Shown here piece after piece: positions 34,539 through 43,352 of a stretch of DNA of 64,000 nucleotides; positions within the stretch are counted from its first letter, which is position 1, and the number at the start of each line of letters is the position of its first letter. The position numbers and the translations under genes were made by a program. Location of the stretch: positions 1 through 64,000 of the forward strand of contig NZ_RCZH01000012.1 in NCBI RefSeq assembly GCF_006438875.1, written 5' to 3'. The notes below the pieces were generated by a model, which did not search any database, was not told the DNA's origin, and saw only the letters and a program-made list of their open reading frames with translations. The DNA comes from Flavobacterium pectinovorum. GTDB taxonomy: Bacteria; Bacteroidota; Bacteroidia; Flavobacteriales; Flavobacteriaceae.

Positions 34539-34817
34539 TTACTTAGTATTGCTTACACCGTCCATCAGTTTTTGGATATCGTCATAGCGGTAATACATAA
34601 GCCCGCCAATTTTATTGTAGGGAAGAGTGCCGTTTACTCTAAGATTCTGAAGCGTTCCAGCCGAAATATTTAGAAGTTTACGCACCTCATAACTTTTAAG
34701 CCATACGCGGGTTTCTTCGCCTTTCTTGCGAGGGTATTGTTGATATCGCTTGATTTCTTCCAGTAATTCTTTTTTAAACTTTTCAAGGTCATCTCTTGTA
34801 ATAAGATCTACATTCAT
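34539..34817 (-). CDS. HTH_17/excisionase-like DNA-binding protein
   Basis: The 92-aa protein carries a MerR-like helix-turn-helix at its C-terminus: VWLKSYEVRKLLNISAGTLQ, NLRVNGTLPYNKIGGLMYYR, YDDIQKLM. A charged helix (DDLEKFKKELLEEIKRY) precedes it. Such proteins are encoded next to integrases in Bacteroidota elements and serve as excision factors or regulators. The integrase gene lies upstream on the same strand. Confidence 0.8.
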   Translation of the reverse strand: MNVDLITRDDLEKFKKELLEEIKRYQQYPRKKGEETRVWLKSYEVRKLLNISAGTLQNLRVNGTLPYNKIGGLMYYRYDDIQKLMDGVSNTK

Positions 34818-34990
34818 AATACTCAGTTTTACATTATTATGTCATCACCATAATAGTATTGGCTTCAGATCGAAACAAAATAAAAGTATAGTAGCATTAG
34901 AAAGCACAAATGTGTTCTGTTTGGCAGGCATTTGCTCTTTTTTTCTGCTAAAAAAAATCATGACCAAATCAAATTAGATTAAACCAATAA

Positions 34991-35023
34991 AAAAGGCAGT
35001 CATTAATTTTAGACTGCCTTTGT
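34991..35023. terminator. terminator downstream of the integrase
   Basis: AAAGGCAGTC and GACTGCCTTT form a 10-bp stem around ATTAATTTTA, with A-runs on the integrase side. It ends the integrase transcript (minus strand). Confidence 0.75.
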
Positions 35024-35039
35024 CAAAATATCCATGCTT

Positions 35040-36284
35040 TCAATCGTCTAATAAATGAGTAAACATCCGCTGTTCAAGTTTGTGCATATCCTCGCTGAGT
35101 TTTTGTTCAACCACCTTAGCATAGATTTGAGTGGTGCGAATGCTTGTATGTCCCAACATTTTGGATACACTCTCAATTGGTACGCCGTTACTCAGAGTAA
35201 CGGTCGTTGCAAAAGTATGGCGAGCGATATGAAAGGTTAGTGTTTTAGTTATACCACTAATGTCAGCGATCTCTTTAAGGTATCCGTTCATTCGCTGGTT
35301 TGAAATTACGGGGAATACTGTTCCGTTATTGAGAGCCCTTGGATCATCACGGTATATTTCCATTAAATCCGTCGCCTGAGGCAGTAGAGGCACGCGTACC
35401 CCTGTGTCTGTCTTTGCCCTGCTTGTAGATATCCATAGACCACCGTCTATGCCTGTAACAATCTTGTTTGGAGTTAGTTCAGCGAGCTCAATATACGAAA
35501 GACCCGTATAACAGCTGAACAGAAACATATCCCTAACATGTCTAAGACGTTCAATAGGAAACTCTTTGTTTGTCAATGCTGTAAGCTCTTTACCGTTCAA
35601 TGAATGCCGTTCCACTTTGTCAAAATGTTTTTTGAAGCTGGCAAAAGGATCTTTAGCAAGCCAATCCAGCTTGACAGCCATATTTATCATTTTTCGCAGC
35701 CTTTCGATATGCTTCATGATGCCGTTGTTATTAAGTGGCTTCTGGTGATCCTTGGGAACATAATTAAATAGATAGCGTTCAAAATCCAGAATAAATTTGT
35801 ACTTAAGCTGCGAAAGGGCAATATCATTTCTGTAGAGTTTCTCCCTCAGGAATATTTTTAAATACCGTTGCGTGGTATGGTAATTCTTCATGGTTCCCTG
35901 AGCAAGTTTATGTCTCTGCTGTTCATTATGATATTCCATCAGAGCCATTAGAGTTGGAGTTGTGTTGTCCGTGCCCATTACACGGTCGCGTATCGCAGGG
36001 CCGTCTATAGCAGCATCATTCAGTAGCATCTGCTGATAGGTATTTATGATTTTTGCCTTGAACTGGTTAAGAAAAATGTTGAGTTCAGTAATTTCTTTGC
36101 GGTTTCCCTTAGCCATGCCTTTTCTTTCATCCCATTCAGCTGCCTTAACGGAACGCTTGACTGAAATCTCAGTCCGTTTTCCATTTACCGTTACTCGGGC
36201 ACAGATAGGAGCCGAACCTTGGATCGTGGTTTTTTGGGTCTTTAGGTAAAAGAGGACCCCGAATGTAATTCCTGCTGTTTTCAT
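35040..36284 (-). CDS. tyrosine recombinase/integrase of the CTnDOT type
   Basis: The 414-aa protein has an Arm-type N-terminal domain (RVTVNGKRTEISVKR), an SAM-like core-binding domain (residues ~100-210) and a catalytic domain. The catalytic domain contains HIARHTFAT (H-x-x-R) and LGHTSIRTTQIYAKV (His and nucleophile Tyr). The position normally holding Arg I reads CYTGLSYIEL, with Ser in place of Arg. The same change is known in IntDOT of CTnDOT. Its gene lies beside a tRNA-Pro gene, a usual integration target. The neighbouring HTH_17 gene is the expected excision factor. Confidence 0.9.
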   Translation of the reverse strand: MKTAGITFGVLFYLKTQKTTIQGSAPICARVTVNGKRTEISVKRSVKAAEWDERKGMAKGNRKEITELNIFLNQFKAKIINTYQQMLLNDAAIDGPAIRDRVMGTDNTTPTLMALMEYHNEQQRHKLAQGTMKNYHTTQRYLKIFLREKLYRNDIALSQLKYKFILDFERYLFNYVPKDHQKPLNNNGIMKHIERLRKMINMAVKLDWLAKDPFASFKKHFDKVERHSLNGKELTALTNKEFPIERLRHVRDMFLFSCYTGLSYIELAELTPNKIVTGIDGGLWISTSRAKTDTGVRVPLLPQATDLMEIYRDDPRALNNGTVFPVISNQRMNGYLKEIADISGITKTLTFHIARHTFATTVTLSNGVPIESVSKMLGHTSIRTTQIYAKVVEQKLSEDMHKLEQRMFTHLLDD

Positions 36285-36435
36285 ATCTCAAAAATTTAAT
36301 GTTTCAGATCAATTGCACATCAAAATGGGTCTCAAGAAAGCTGGATTTTCTTTTGAAAAACTGCATAATTTGAGAAGCACCAAATGTTAAGATTTTAGTA
36401 CAACTGACTGATTTTTAAAATATTAAAATGAATTT

Positions 36436-36482
36436 TGGGACCTAAAGGTAAAAAAAGAAAAAGGGTAGCCGAATAGGTCCCA
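36436..36482. repeat. inverted repeat between integrase and tRNA-Pro
   Basis: TGGGACCTA and TAGGTCCCA flank 29 purine-rich bases. The position between the integrase and its likely tRNA target suits an integrase core or arm site; this is not proven. Confidence 0.4.
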
Positions 36483-36528
36483 TTTTCTTTGATATAACTT
36501 GAATATTTTGGAGTTGAATAAAAAGAAA

Positions 36529-36558
36529 AACCCCTTAAATCATACGATTTAAGGGGTT
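36529..36558. terminator. terminator of tRNA-Pro
   Basis: The 13-bp palindrome AACCCCTTAAATC/GATTTAAGGGGTT around ATAC is followed on the minus strand by TTTTTC. It lies 26 bases after the 3' end of the tRNA gene. Confidence 0.8.
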
Positions 36559-36584
36559 TTGACTGCCTTTGAAAGGCTCTTTAG

Positions 36585-36659
36585 TCGGGGTGGCAGGATT
36601 CGAACCTGCGGCCTCCTGCTCCCAAAGCAGGCGCGATAACCGGGCTACGCTACACCCCG
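36585..36659 (-). tRNA. tRNA-Pro (anticodon TGG)
   Basis: On the minus strand, the acceptor stem is CGGGGTG/CACCCCG with discriminator A, the anticodon arm is CTGCT-TTGGGAG-CAG with anticodon TGG, and the T arm contains GGTTCGAATCC. CCA is not encoded. The gene is complete, so if the nearby element integrated here it restored the 3' end. Confidence 0.95.
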
Positions 36660-36826
36660 TAAGCGGGTGCAAATATAGAACTATTTTTTGCTTATCCAAA
36701 ACAATTTAAGAATTAAAAAAAAAATATTTCAAAACGACCTTACACCCCAAGGGAGGCCAATATATCTATAGTATGTTTATCAAGAAAATCTGAGTCAATC
36801 TTAAACGCTATCTGCGTTCGATATTT

Positions 36827-37387
36827 TTATTCAAAATTCTGGATGATTTTTTCCAACATTTCAATTGTTTTGTTTTTGGTAAGAGGAATACTCTTTCCAA
36901 TTATAGAATAACCTTCAGCATAAGGCGTCAAAAGACTAACAATTTCTTCTGGAGAGTTCTTAATTACTGCGACTATATTGATGAGCTTATTATTGTAATC
37001 TTCATAGTACTTTTGTAGTGATGACTTAAGTTGTTCATCCCTCATGGAGAGTGCCCAAATTTCTCTGAATACAAAACTTTCTAAACTTGTATCATCGTAT
37101 TTCAATAATATTTCCAGTAATTTTTTGATAAATTGTTTTTCTTCGGTTTTATTTTTTGGAGTTAGTGCTTTCAATTCTTCTTCAATATTTTCTTCACATT
37201 TCTTGCAGAAATATTGGGCAACTGTTTGCAATAATATCGATTTATCAGGATAATGATACTGAAGATTACTCAACGTAATGCTGCATCTCGCAGCTATTTT
37301 GCGCATTGTTATGCCACTACTGCCTTCTTCCTTAAGTAAATTAATAGTCTCTTTTACAATAGTTTCCTTGGTATTTAGCTTGTTCAT
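36827..37387 (-). CDS. TetR-family transcriptional regulator
   Basis: The HTH is SSGITMRKIAARCSITLSNL followed by QYHYPDKSILL, the standard TetR N-terminal domain; the rest is a helical ligand-binding domain. The ATG at 37387 was chosen because the ATG at 37414 would lie only two bases from the operator. It is divergent from the NAD(P)H oxidoreductase gene, with a paired palindromic operator between. It most likely represses that gene and itself and is relieved by a quinone-like or other reactive ligand (inference). Confidence 0.85.
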   Translation of the reverse strand: MNKLNTKETIVKETINLLKEEGSSGITMRKIAARCSITLSNLQYHYPDKSILLQTVAQYFCKKCEENIEEELKALTPKNKTEEKQFIKKLLEILLKYDDTSLESFVFREIWALSMRDEQLKSSLQKYYEDYNNKLINIVAVIKNSPEEIVSLLTPYAEGYSIIGKSIPLTKNKTIEMLEKIIQNFE

Positions 37388-37408
37388 TTCAGATAATGTG
37401 TTTGATAT

Positions 37409-37457
37409 TTGCATATTTAGGTCAAATGACCTAATTTTGTTCGGTCATTTGACCTAA
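37409..37457 (+). promoter_or_regulatory. interlaced operator and promoter for the oxidoreductase gene
   Basis: Two copies of the palindrome GGTCAAATGACC/GGTCATTTGACC (37420-37431 and 37443-37454) flank TAATTTTG (37432-37439), an exact TAnnTTTG -7 box. A TTG at 37409-37411 is 20 bases upstream of it, within normal spacing. TetR binding to the palindromes would directly block the polymerase. Confidence 0.8.
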
Positions 37458-37478
37458 AATGTAAAATTAAAAAAAAAT

Positions 37479-38066
37479 ATGGACACACAAAATGTATTAG
37501 TAATTAACGGGCATCCTGATAAAATTAGCTTTAATGAAGAAATTGCCCAAACCTACATTCAAACAATGAAAAATGCGGGAATAGAAGTGAACTATCTTCC
37601 TCTAAGAGATTTGAATTTTGATCTAAATTTAAAAAATGGTTTCAGAATACCGCAAGAGTTAGAGCCGGATTTGGTTAAATCCGTTGAATTATTAAGGAAA
37701 AGTACACATACGGTTTGGATACATCCTTTGTGGTGGTATGGTTTACCGGCATTATTGAAGGGATTTATAGACAGAACATTTCTTTCTGGAATTGCTTATA
37801 AATTTACTGATAATGGAATGGAAAAGCTATTCGCGGGGCGTTCGGCAAGAATCATTTATACTGCTGACACTCCAGAAGCCGAATATGAAAAAAACTTTTC
37901 TAAATCGGGGCTTAAGCAACTGAAAACAGGAGTACTGGAGTTTTCGGGGTTTTCTCCTGTTACTCATAATCATTTATCAACCTTCTTTGATGCTGATAGA
38001 GCCAGAAAAGATAGTTTCCTAAAGCAAGTACAAGAAATAGCAATGGAAGATATTACAAGTAAATAA
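37479..38066 (+). CDS. NAD(P)H-dependent flavodoxin-fold oxidoreductase
   Basis: The 195-aa protein has the flavodoxin-fold pattern of the MdaB/KefF/NQO group: VLVINGHPDKISFNEEIAQT, THTVWIHPLWWYGLPALLKG, FIDRTFLSGIAY and LFAGRSARIIYTADTP. It probably binds FMN or FAD and reduces quinones or similar electrophiles. Divergent transcription from the TetR gene through a shared operator implies induction by such compounds. Confidence 0.85.
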   Translation: MDTQNVLVINGHPDKISFNEEIAQTYIQTMKNAGIEVNYLPLRDLNFDLNLKNGFRIPQELEPDLVKSVELLRKSTHTVWIHPLWWYGLPALLKGFIDRTFLSGIAYKFTDNGMEKLFAGRSARIIYTADTPEAEYEKNFSKSGLKQLKTGVLEFSGFSPVTHNHLSTFFDADRARKDSFLKQVQEIAMEDITSK

Positions 38067-38296
38067 GAGGAAAGGTTAATATTAATTTATATTGCTGTAT
38101 GACAGATTCTAATAAAATACGATGCATAAATATGCTACGCGTTAGCAAAAGTGAATAGAATTTAAAGTTCCTGCTTAATTAATGTACTCTGTTCATTATT
38201 CTCTATTTTAGAATAGTAAAAACTGATTAATTGAGTTCTTTTTTCCAACAATAAAAACTTACTTTTGCACCATCAATTATTAATATAATCATTATT

Positions 38297-39244
38297 ATGT
38301 CAGATACAATCGAAAAAATTAAATGCCTAATTATAGGTTCTGGTCCTGCAGGTTATACTGCTGCTATTTATGCTGCCAGAGCAAATATGAACCCTATATT
38401 ATATCAAGGAATGCAGCCTGGAGGTCAATTGACTACAACAAATGAGGTGGAAAATTTCCCTGGTTATGTTGATGGTGTTACAGGACCGGAAATGATGATT
38501 CAGTTACAAGAACAAGCAAAACGTTTTGGTGCTGATATTCGTGATGGTTGGGCTACTAAAGTTGATTTTTCAGGAGATATTCATAAAGTTTGGATTAACG
38601 ATACAATCGAATTGCACTGCGAAACTGTTATTATTTCTACAGGAGCAACAGCAAAATATTTAGGATTACCATCAGAACAACATTATTTGCAAATGGGTGG
38701 CGGAGTTTCTGCTTGTGCTGTTTGCGACGGATTTTTCTACCGTAATCAAGAAGTTGTAATTGTAGGAGCAGGAGATTCAGCTTGCGAAGAAGCACATTAC
38801 TTATCTAAGCTTTGTAAAAAAGTAACGATGTTGGTAAGAAGCGAAAAATTCAGAGCTTCTAAAATTATGGAAGATCGCGTTCGTAAAACTGAGAATATCG
38901 AGATTTTAATGAACCACGATACAATTGAAGTTTTGGGAGATCAAAATGTTGTTCACGCAATTAAAGCAATGAACAAAACTACAGGTGAAGTTTTTGAGAT
39001 TCCTGCAACAGGATTTTTCGTTGCAATTGGTCACAAACCAAACACAGATATCTTTAAAGATTACATCACACTTGATGAAACAGGTTACATCATCAATACT
39101 CCGGGAACTTCTAATACAAATGTAGCAGGTGTTTTTGTAGCTGGTGACGCTGCAGATCATGTATACCGTCAGGCAATTACGGCTGCCGGAACAGGATGTA
39201 TGGCTGCACTTGATGCTGAGAGATATTTGGCATCTAAGGAGTGA
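38297..39244 (+). CDS. trxB: thioredoxin reductase
   Basis: The 315-aa protein has an N-terminal FAD-binding GSGPAG (residues 14-19), QPGGQLTTTNEVENFPG, the redox pair CAVC (140-143), an NADPH site VIVGAGDSACEEA and the C-terminal GVFVAGDAADH. This is a complete low-molecular-weight TrxB. It reduces thioredoxin with NADPH in the cytosol. A -7 box, TACTTTTG (38260-38267), lies upstream. Confidence 0.95.
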   Translation: MSDTIEKIKCLIIGSGPAGYTAAIYAARANMNPILYQGMQPGGQLTTTNEVENFPGYVDGVTGPEMMIQLQEQAKRFGADIRDGWATKVDFSGDIHKVWINDTIELHCETVIISTGATAKYLGLPSEQHYLQMGGGVSACAVCDGFFYRNQEVVIVGAGDSACEEAHYLSKLCKKVTMLVRSEKFRASKIMEDRVRKTENIEILMNHDTIEVLGDQNVVHAIKAMNKTTGEVFEIPATGFFVAIGHKPNTDIFKDYITLDETGYIINTPGTSNTNVAGVFVAGDAADHVYRQAITAAGTGCMAALDAERYLASKE

Positions 39245-39249
39245 TTTTT

Positions 39250-39408
39250 TAGTCGCAGTTTTCAGTTTTCAGTCGCAGTTTTCAGTACTGATAATCTTGA
39301 GAAGTTTTATATAAAAAAAGTCCCAATCATTATGATTGGGACTTTTTTTATATTCACATTTCAGCAGAAAACTGCGACTGAAAACTGCGACTGAAAACTG
39401 AAAACTAC
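39250..39408. repeat. terminator inside nested inverted repeats
   Basis: A strong hairpin AGTCCCAATCAT/ATGATTGGGACT with T-runs (39313-39350) ends trxB and the convergent GIN gene. It is flanked by inverted copies of a unit reading AGTCGCAGTTTTCAGT, present twice on each side. This is an intergenic repeat family typical of Flavobacterium. Confidence 0.75.
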
Positions 39409-40238
39409 TTTATCTTCTTAAATAATTTTGCTTCTTCAGAGAAACGGGTTAATTGAATTGCCGGATTTCCAAAAAGAGAAAGTTCCGCTTTATCTCCAAC
39501 CGCTAACGAAATTGTAGTTTCAGCCAAAATACTTCCAACAGAGTAACTTTCGGCAGTAACATTTGCATCTTTTAAGGTGAATTTTGTTCCTGTAAATATT
39601 GAATTGTTATCTAAACGTATTGTCGCTTTTTCGGCAATTCCCTCAATAGTAGCATTAGATTTTTGATACAAATCACATTTGAATTTTATTGCTGATACTA
39701 ATGATTTAACAACAGCATATTTGCTCAATTGTAAACTTGCATCTTCAGATTTTAAATTCAATTCCGTTTTTGATTTATCATCAGCAATTAAAGTGAATTT
39801 TTTTGAATTTATATTTAGGAATAATTTAGAAAAATCAAAACTATTAAACGTGATATCATCCAGTTGAACTTCCTGAATAGCATAAATGACAGCATCATTT
39901 TTAGCAATTACGTTCTTTAATGAACTCGTGTATGTAATACGTATGCTAAGTTTTTTAAAGATGGTACTTTCTTTTGAAGTATATAAGCGAAGTGTTTTAT
40001 CTCTTAAATCCATTCCAATGATATCGTGTAGATTGTCATCGGCTTCAATTTTAATTTCGTTTTTCTCTCCTTTTTCCAAATAAACTTCCAGATTGTCATC
40101 GGCTTCAATACCATCAAATTCTCCTACTTCTTTCATTGAAGTAGTAACAATTTTAGAGCCTTTTATTTTTTCTCTTTTTTGAGCGAAAGTTAATGTTGTA
40201 ACCAGTAATAGTAGAAGTAGAGCTGCTTGTTTTTTCAT
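39405..40238 (-). CDS. exported GIN-domain (DUF2807) protein
   Basis: The ATG at 40238 gives a signal peptide (KKQAALLLLLLVTTLTFAQ) and a 277-aa protein. The mature part has the DUF2807 signature (FDGIEADDNLEVYLEKGEKN, EADDNLHDIIGMDLRDKTLR). GIN domains are beta-helical heads of envelope proteins. It is the last gene of the PadR-PspC-GIN cluster and follows its paralogue by 86 bases. Its role is probably envelope or adhesion related. Confidence 0.8.
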   Translation of the reverse strand: MKKQAALLLLLLVTTLTFAQKREKIKGSKIVTTSMKEVGEFDGIEADDNLEVYLEKGEKNEIKIEADDNLHDIIGMDLRDKTLRLYTSKESTIFKKLSIRITYTSSLKNVIAKNDAVIYAIQEVQLDDITFNSFDFSKLFLNINSKKFTLIADDKSKTELNLKSEDASLQLSKYAVVKSLVSAIKFKCDLYQKSNATIEGIAEKATIRLDNNSIFTGTKFTLKDANVTAESYSVGSILAETTISLAVGDKAELSLFGNPAIQLTRFSEEAKLFKKIK

Positions 40239-40324
40239 TAATTCTAGATTTGATTTTGACAAATATAAAAAAATCATCCACTGTTAATGAATGATTTCTT
40301 TTATATTTAACACATAAATAAAGT

Positions 40325-41059
40325 TTAGCCCTGACTGATGCTTCCTCCTGAACTAGAAGTTTTTTCGATTGTTTTAGGAGCATTGTTGTAATTAATGCTT
40401 CCGCCACTTGATGCACCGGCTTTCAAACTCACAATTGGGTGAACTTCCATATTTCCTCCGCTTGAAACATCTGCTTCAATTGCGTTTGCCATTAATTTTC
40501 CGGCATTAACACTAGAACCGCTTGACGCTTTTGCTACAGTTTTCAATGCTTTTCCTTGAATCGTAATAGAACTTCCGCTGCTTGTAATGCAGGAAATATT
40601 ATCTGATTCTACATTTACATCCATCGTTGCGGCACTTGATGTTTCTAATTCAATATCTTGTCCCTGAATAACATTTTTACTCGATACAGATGCAGCGCTC
40701 GAAGCGTCTATTTTATTGATAACAGGCATTTTAACCGTTACCCTTTTTTGTGATATATTGCGGAAAGAATTGAATTTACATCTAATTACCAAAGTTCCAT
40801 TTTCAACCTTTGTTTCAATTTCTTTTTGCAAATTGTCATCCGCTTCTACTATAATTTCAGTCGAGTCAGATTGTACAATAACTAAATCGATCGCATTGCT
40901 CACTCTGATATTTTTAAAATCTCCCTGAACAATTCTTTTTTCGGTTGTTACCTTTCCGCTGCCTTCAATCGTATTCATGTTAAAATTACAAGAGGCAAAT
41001 AATAATGCAGTAATCGTGATAACAATTAATTTCGTAATATGAATGATTATTTTTATCAT
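40325..41059 (-). CDS. GIN-domain (DUF2807) lipoprotein
   Basis: The lipobox ITALLFASCNF places the lipid-bearing Cys at residue ~24. The mature part carries EGSGKVTTEKRIVQGDFKNI, RVSNAIDLVIVQSDSTEII and EADDNLQKEIE, then Ser/Gly-rich repeats (SSAASVSS, SSGSSIT, SSGGSI) as in GIN beta helices. It starts 3 bases after the PspC stop, so it is in the same operon. Confidence 0.85.
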   Translation of the reverse strand: MIKIIIHITKLIVITITALLFASCNFNMNTIEGSGKVTTEKRIVQGDFKNIRVSNAIDLVIVQSDSTEIIVEADDNLQKEIETKVENGTLVIRCKFNSFRNISQKRVTVKMPVINKIDASSAASVSSKNVIQGQDIELETSSAATMDVNVESDNISCITSSGSSITIQGKALKTVAKASSGSSVNAGKLMANAIEADVSSGGNMEVHPIVSLKAGASSGGSINYNNAPKTIEKTSSSGGSISQG

Positions 41060-41062
41060 GGC

Positions 41063-42790
41063 TTAGTTAATTTTGATTATAACTCCGTTTTTATCAGTGG
41101 TTAATTTTCCTGATGTTTTTTTTCCGTTAAGGACTTCTTTTCCATTTATTTTAATCGATACTTCTTTTACAGTATCGTTGTCCATTGTATTGTCTTCGCT
41201 GTTATAGTCCATATCATCATGGTCATTTTCATCTGCAGGACAATTCAGGCATTTAATTTTTGATCCTTCAACTTTGTAGTTATAGTTTCCACTAAAGTGT
41301 AAGTTGAAAAAATCATCATCAGAATCATCATAATCCTGAACAGAAGAATCTGGTTTAAACAATTGTCCTTCTGGCAAGTACAAATATACATCAACTTCCT
41401 GTCCTCTAAATTTGTTTTTTACATCTGTCAAAAAGTAATTATCAAGAACCAAATGATTCCCTGTAATCTCATATTTGTAATTGATTTTTTCGGCTCTTTG
41501 TCTCGCATTTACAAATGAATTTCCTCTCGCGCTTTTCTCTATTTGCAAGTAAGCAGTAGCATTATCAGTGTGTAAAACATGTAAACGAACATCAGTAGAA
41601 TAAATCAATTGATTGTTGGCAGAATCCTGAACAAATTCAAAATCACTGTGTTGATTCAGGCTTTTAGCGTAATAATCATTGTATCTGAATTTTACATAAA
41701 GCGTATCTGTTGCACGAGCGCTAATATCTTTTTTCTCAATTGTTTTGTTGTCATAAGAAAGCTCAGTCGCTTGTTTGATTCCAACACTAATTGCAATTGC
41801 AATAGCAATAATCCAGATTGCCAACAAAGTATATTTTGTTATGTTTCCAATTGATTTTAAGTTTGGAGATAACAATTTGAAACCTAAAAGGGTCAAAAAG
41901 AAAAACGGAATTCCAACAGCAAAGAACATCAATAAACCAAATGACCAAATAGGATAATCTGTAAAGTTTCCGGCTTCGATAAAGTTTTGCCAAGGAAAAT
42001 CAATAAAGATATTAGTTCCCAAAGTAAAAACTCCAATCAATAATCCGATCAAAACACTAATCCCTGATATGATTAAGATTACTCCTAAAAATTTTGCAAA
42101 GATTTTAAAAACCGTCATTACAAAGTCTCCAAACGAGCTACTTATTCTCTCAGCTCCCGACTTTACCTGGTTTCCCATTGCATCATAATCTGCATTTTTA
42201 AATTTATTAGATAATGATTCAATTTCTTCACGAACTTTTTTCTCAATGTTCGAAATCGTAACCGGTTCTCCGGTCATTTCAAGTTTCTCAGAAGTTGTAA
42301 TCGCTTCCGGAGTTACAATCCAAAGAACAAAATATGCTAAAATACCAGTTCCAAAACCTGCAAAAACAAATATTAAGAAATTGATTTTTATCCAAACAGG
42401 GTCAATTCCAAAATAATGACCTAAACCTGTTGCAACACCACCAATCATACCTTTTTCTTTATCGCGGTATAATTTTTTATGTTTTCTGGTTGCATTATTA
42501 AAAGACTGATTAGATCTTTCTTCGTCTTCAAGAATATAATCTTCAGGTTGCCCCATCACTACAATCACTTCATCAACATCTTTCAATCCCACAACATGTT
42601 TGTCGCTTTTTTGTTTCTCTGTTAATAATTCAGAAACACGCATTTCGATATCTTTAATAATTTCATCCTGACCAGATGAGTTGTTTAGTGATCGTTTTAT
42701 AGCGTCAAAATAGCGTGTCAATTTTAAATATGCGTCTTCATCGATGTGAAAAACCATACCGCCTAAGTTAATATTTACTGTTTTGTTCAT
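41063..42790 (-). CDS. PspC-domain membrane protein
   Basis: The 575-aa protein starts with a helical domain (INLGGMVFHIDEDAYLKLTR). It is followed by the PspC domain at about residues 105-165 (LYRDKEKGMIGGVATGLGHY, WIKINFLIFVFAGFGTGILA), further membrane helices (about 235-345) and a long soluble C-terminus ending in a Lys/Gly motif. PspC senses or contributes to envelope stress responses. It is coupled to the PadR gene (3-base gap), a standard Bacteroidota arrangement. Confidence 0.9.
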   Translation of the reverse strand: MNKTVNINLGGMVFHIDEDAYLKLTRYFDAIKRSLNNSSGQDEIIKDIEMRVSELLTEKQKSDKHVVGLKDVDEVIVVMGQPEDYILEDEERSNQSFNNATRKHKKLYRDKEKGMIGGVATGLGHYFGIDPVWIKINFLIFVFAGFGTGILAYFVLWIVTPEAITTSEKLEMTGEPVTISNIEKKVREEIESLSNKFKNADYDAMGNQVKSGAERISSSFGDFVMTVFKIFAKFLGVILIISGISVLIGLLIGVFTLGTNIFIDFPWQNFIEAGNFTDYPIWSFGLLMFFAVGIPFFFLTLLGFKLLSPNLKSIGNITKYTLLAIWIIAIAIAISVGIKQATELSYDNKTIEKKDISARATDTLYVKFRYNDYYAKSLNQHSDFEFVQDSANNQLIYSTDVRLHVLHTDNATAYLQIEKSARGNSFVNARQRAEKINYKYEITGNHLVLDNYFLTDVKNKFRGQEVDVYLYLPEGQLFKPDSSVQDYDDSDDDFFNLHFSGNYNYKVEGSKIKCLNCPADENDHDDMDYNSEDNTMDNDTVKEVSIKINGKEVLNGKKTSGKLTTDKNGVIIKIN

Positions 42791-42793
42791 GAC

Positions 42794-43126
42794 TTATTGA
42801 TTTTGATTGGTGATTAGATTTACGGCGTCAGACAATTCTGTCCAGGTTCCGCTAAGTTCGTTTAAAAATGTTTGTCCTATTTCGGTTAATCCATAATATT
42901 TTCGTGGTGGCCCAGAGGTCGATTCTTCCCAACGATAATTTAGCAAACCGTCGTTTTTCAGCCTAGTCAAAAGCGGGTAAACTGTTCCCTCAACAACTAG
43001 TAATTTTGCGTTTTTCAAAGTGTCTAATATTTCTGATGTGTAAGCGTCTTTTTCTTTCAATACAGATAAGATGCAAAACTCAAGAACACCTTTGCGCATC
43101 TGTGCTTTTGTGTTTTCAATGTTCAT
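42794..43126 (-). CDS. PadR-family transcriptional regulator
   Basis: The 110-aa winged-helix protein shows the PadR pattern: KGVLEFCILSVLKEKDAYTS, EILDTLKNAKLLVVEGTVYP, LLTRLKNDGLL and GPPRKYYGLTEIGQTFL. It is the first gene of the operon with PspC and the two GIN genes and probably autoregulates it. Confidence 0.9.
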   Translation of the reverse strand: MNIENTKAQMRKGVLEFCILSVLKEKDAYTSEILDTLKNAKLLVVEGTVYPLLTRLKNDGLLNYRWEESTSGPPRKYYGLTEIGQTFLNELSGTWTELSDAVNLITNQNQ

Positions 43127-43202
43127 AATTTCATTTTGTTTTTTTTAGATTGAACAATTCGTTTTTTGATTGATGATGATTGATTGATGATTGTTTTTTT
43201 TG

Positions 43203-43290
43203 AAGCTATTTCCTGCTATCCGTTTCAATCTTTTATGCCGAACACCGGCACAAAAGGATTTCCACTACTATCAGGGCTAGAACTCCTCTT
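43203..43290 (-). ncRNA. probable Flavo-1 RNA motif
   Basis: The segment has the conserved blocks AGCTATTTCCTGCTATCCG, CAATCTTTT, a GCCG..CCGGC hairpin, AAAAGGATTTCC and CTATCAGGGCTAG. From memory these match the Flavo-1 RNA motif (Rfam), a frequent small structured element in Flavobacteria. Its function is unknown and the strand is uncertain. It lies between DUF4870 and PadR. Confidence 0.6.
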
Positions 43291-43352
43291 TATCTATAAC
43301 TTTTAATTTTTTATGTCACACTGAGCGAAGTCGAAGTGCTTCATAATATTGA

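Noticed and set aside
40153-40416. Minus-strand frame of 87 codons between the two GIN genes
   Set aside because: Overlaps both real genes in another frame and lacks a start context.
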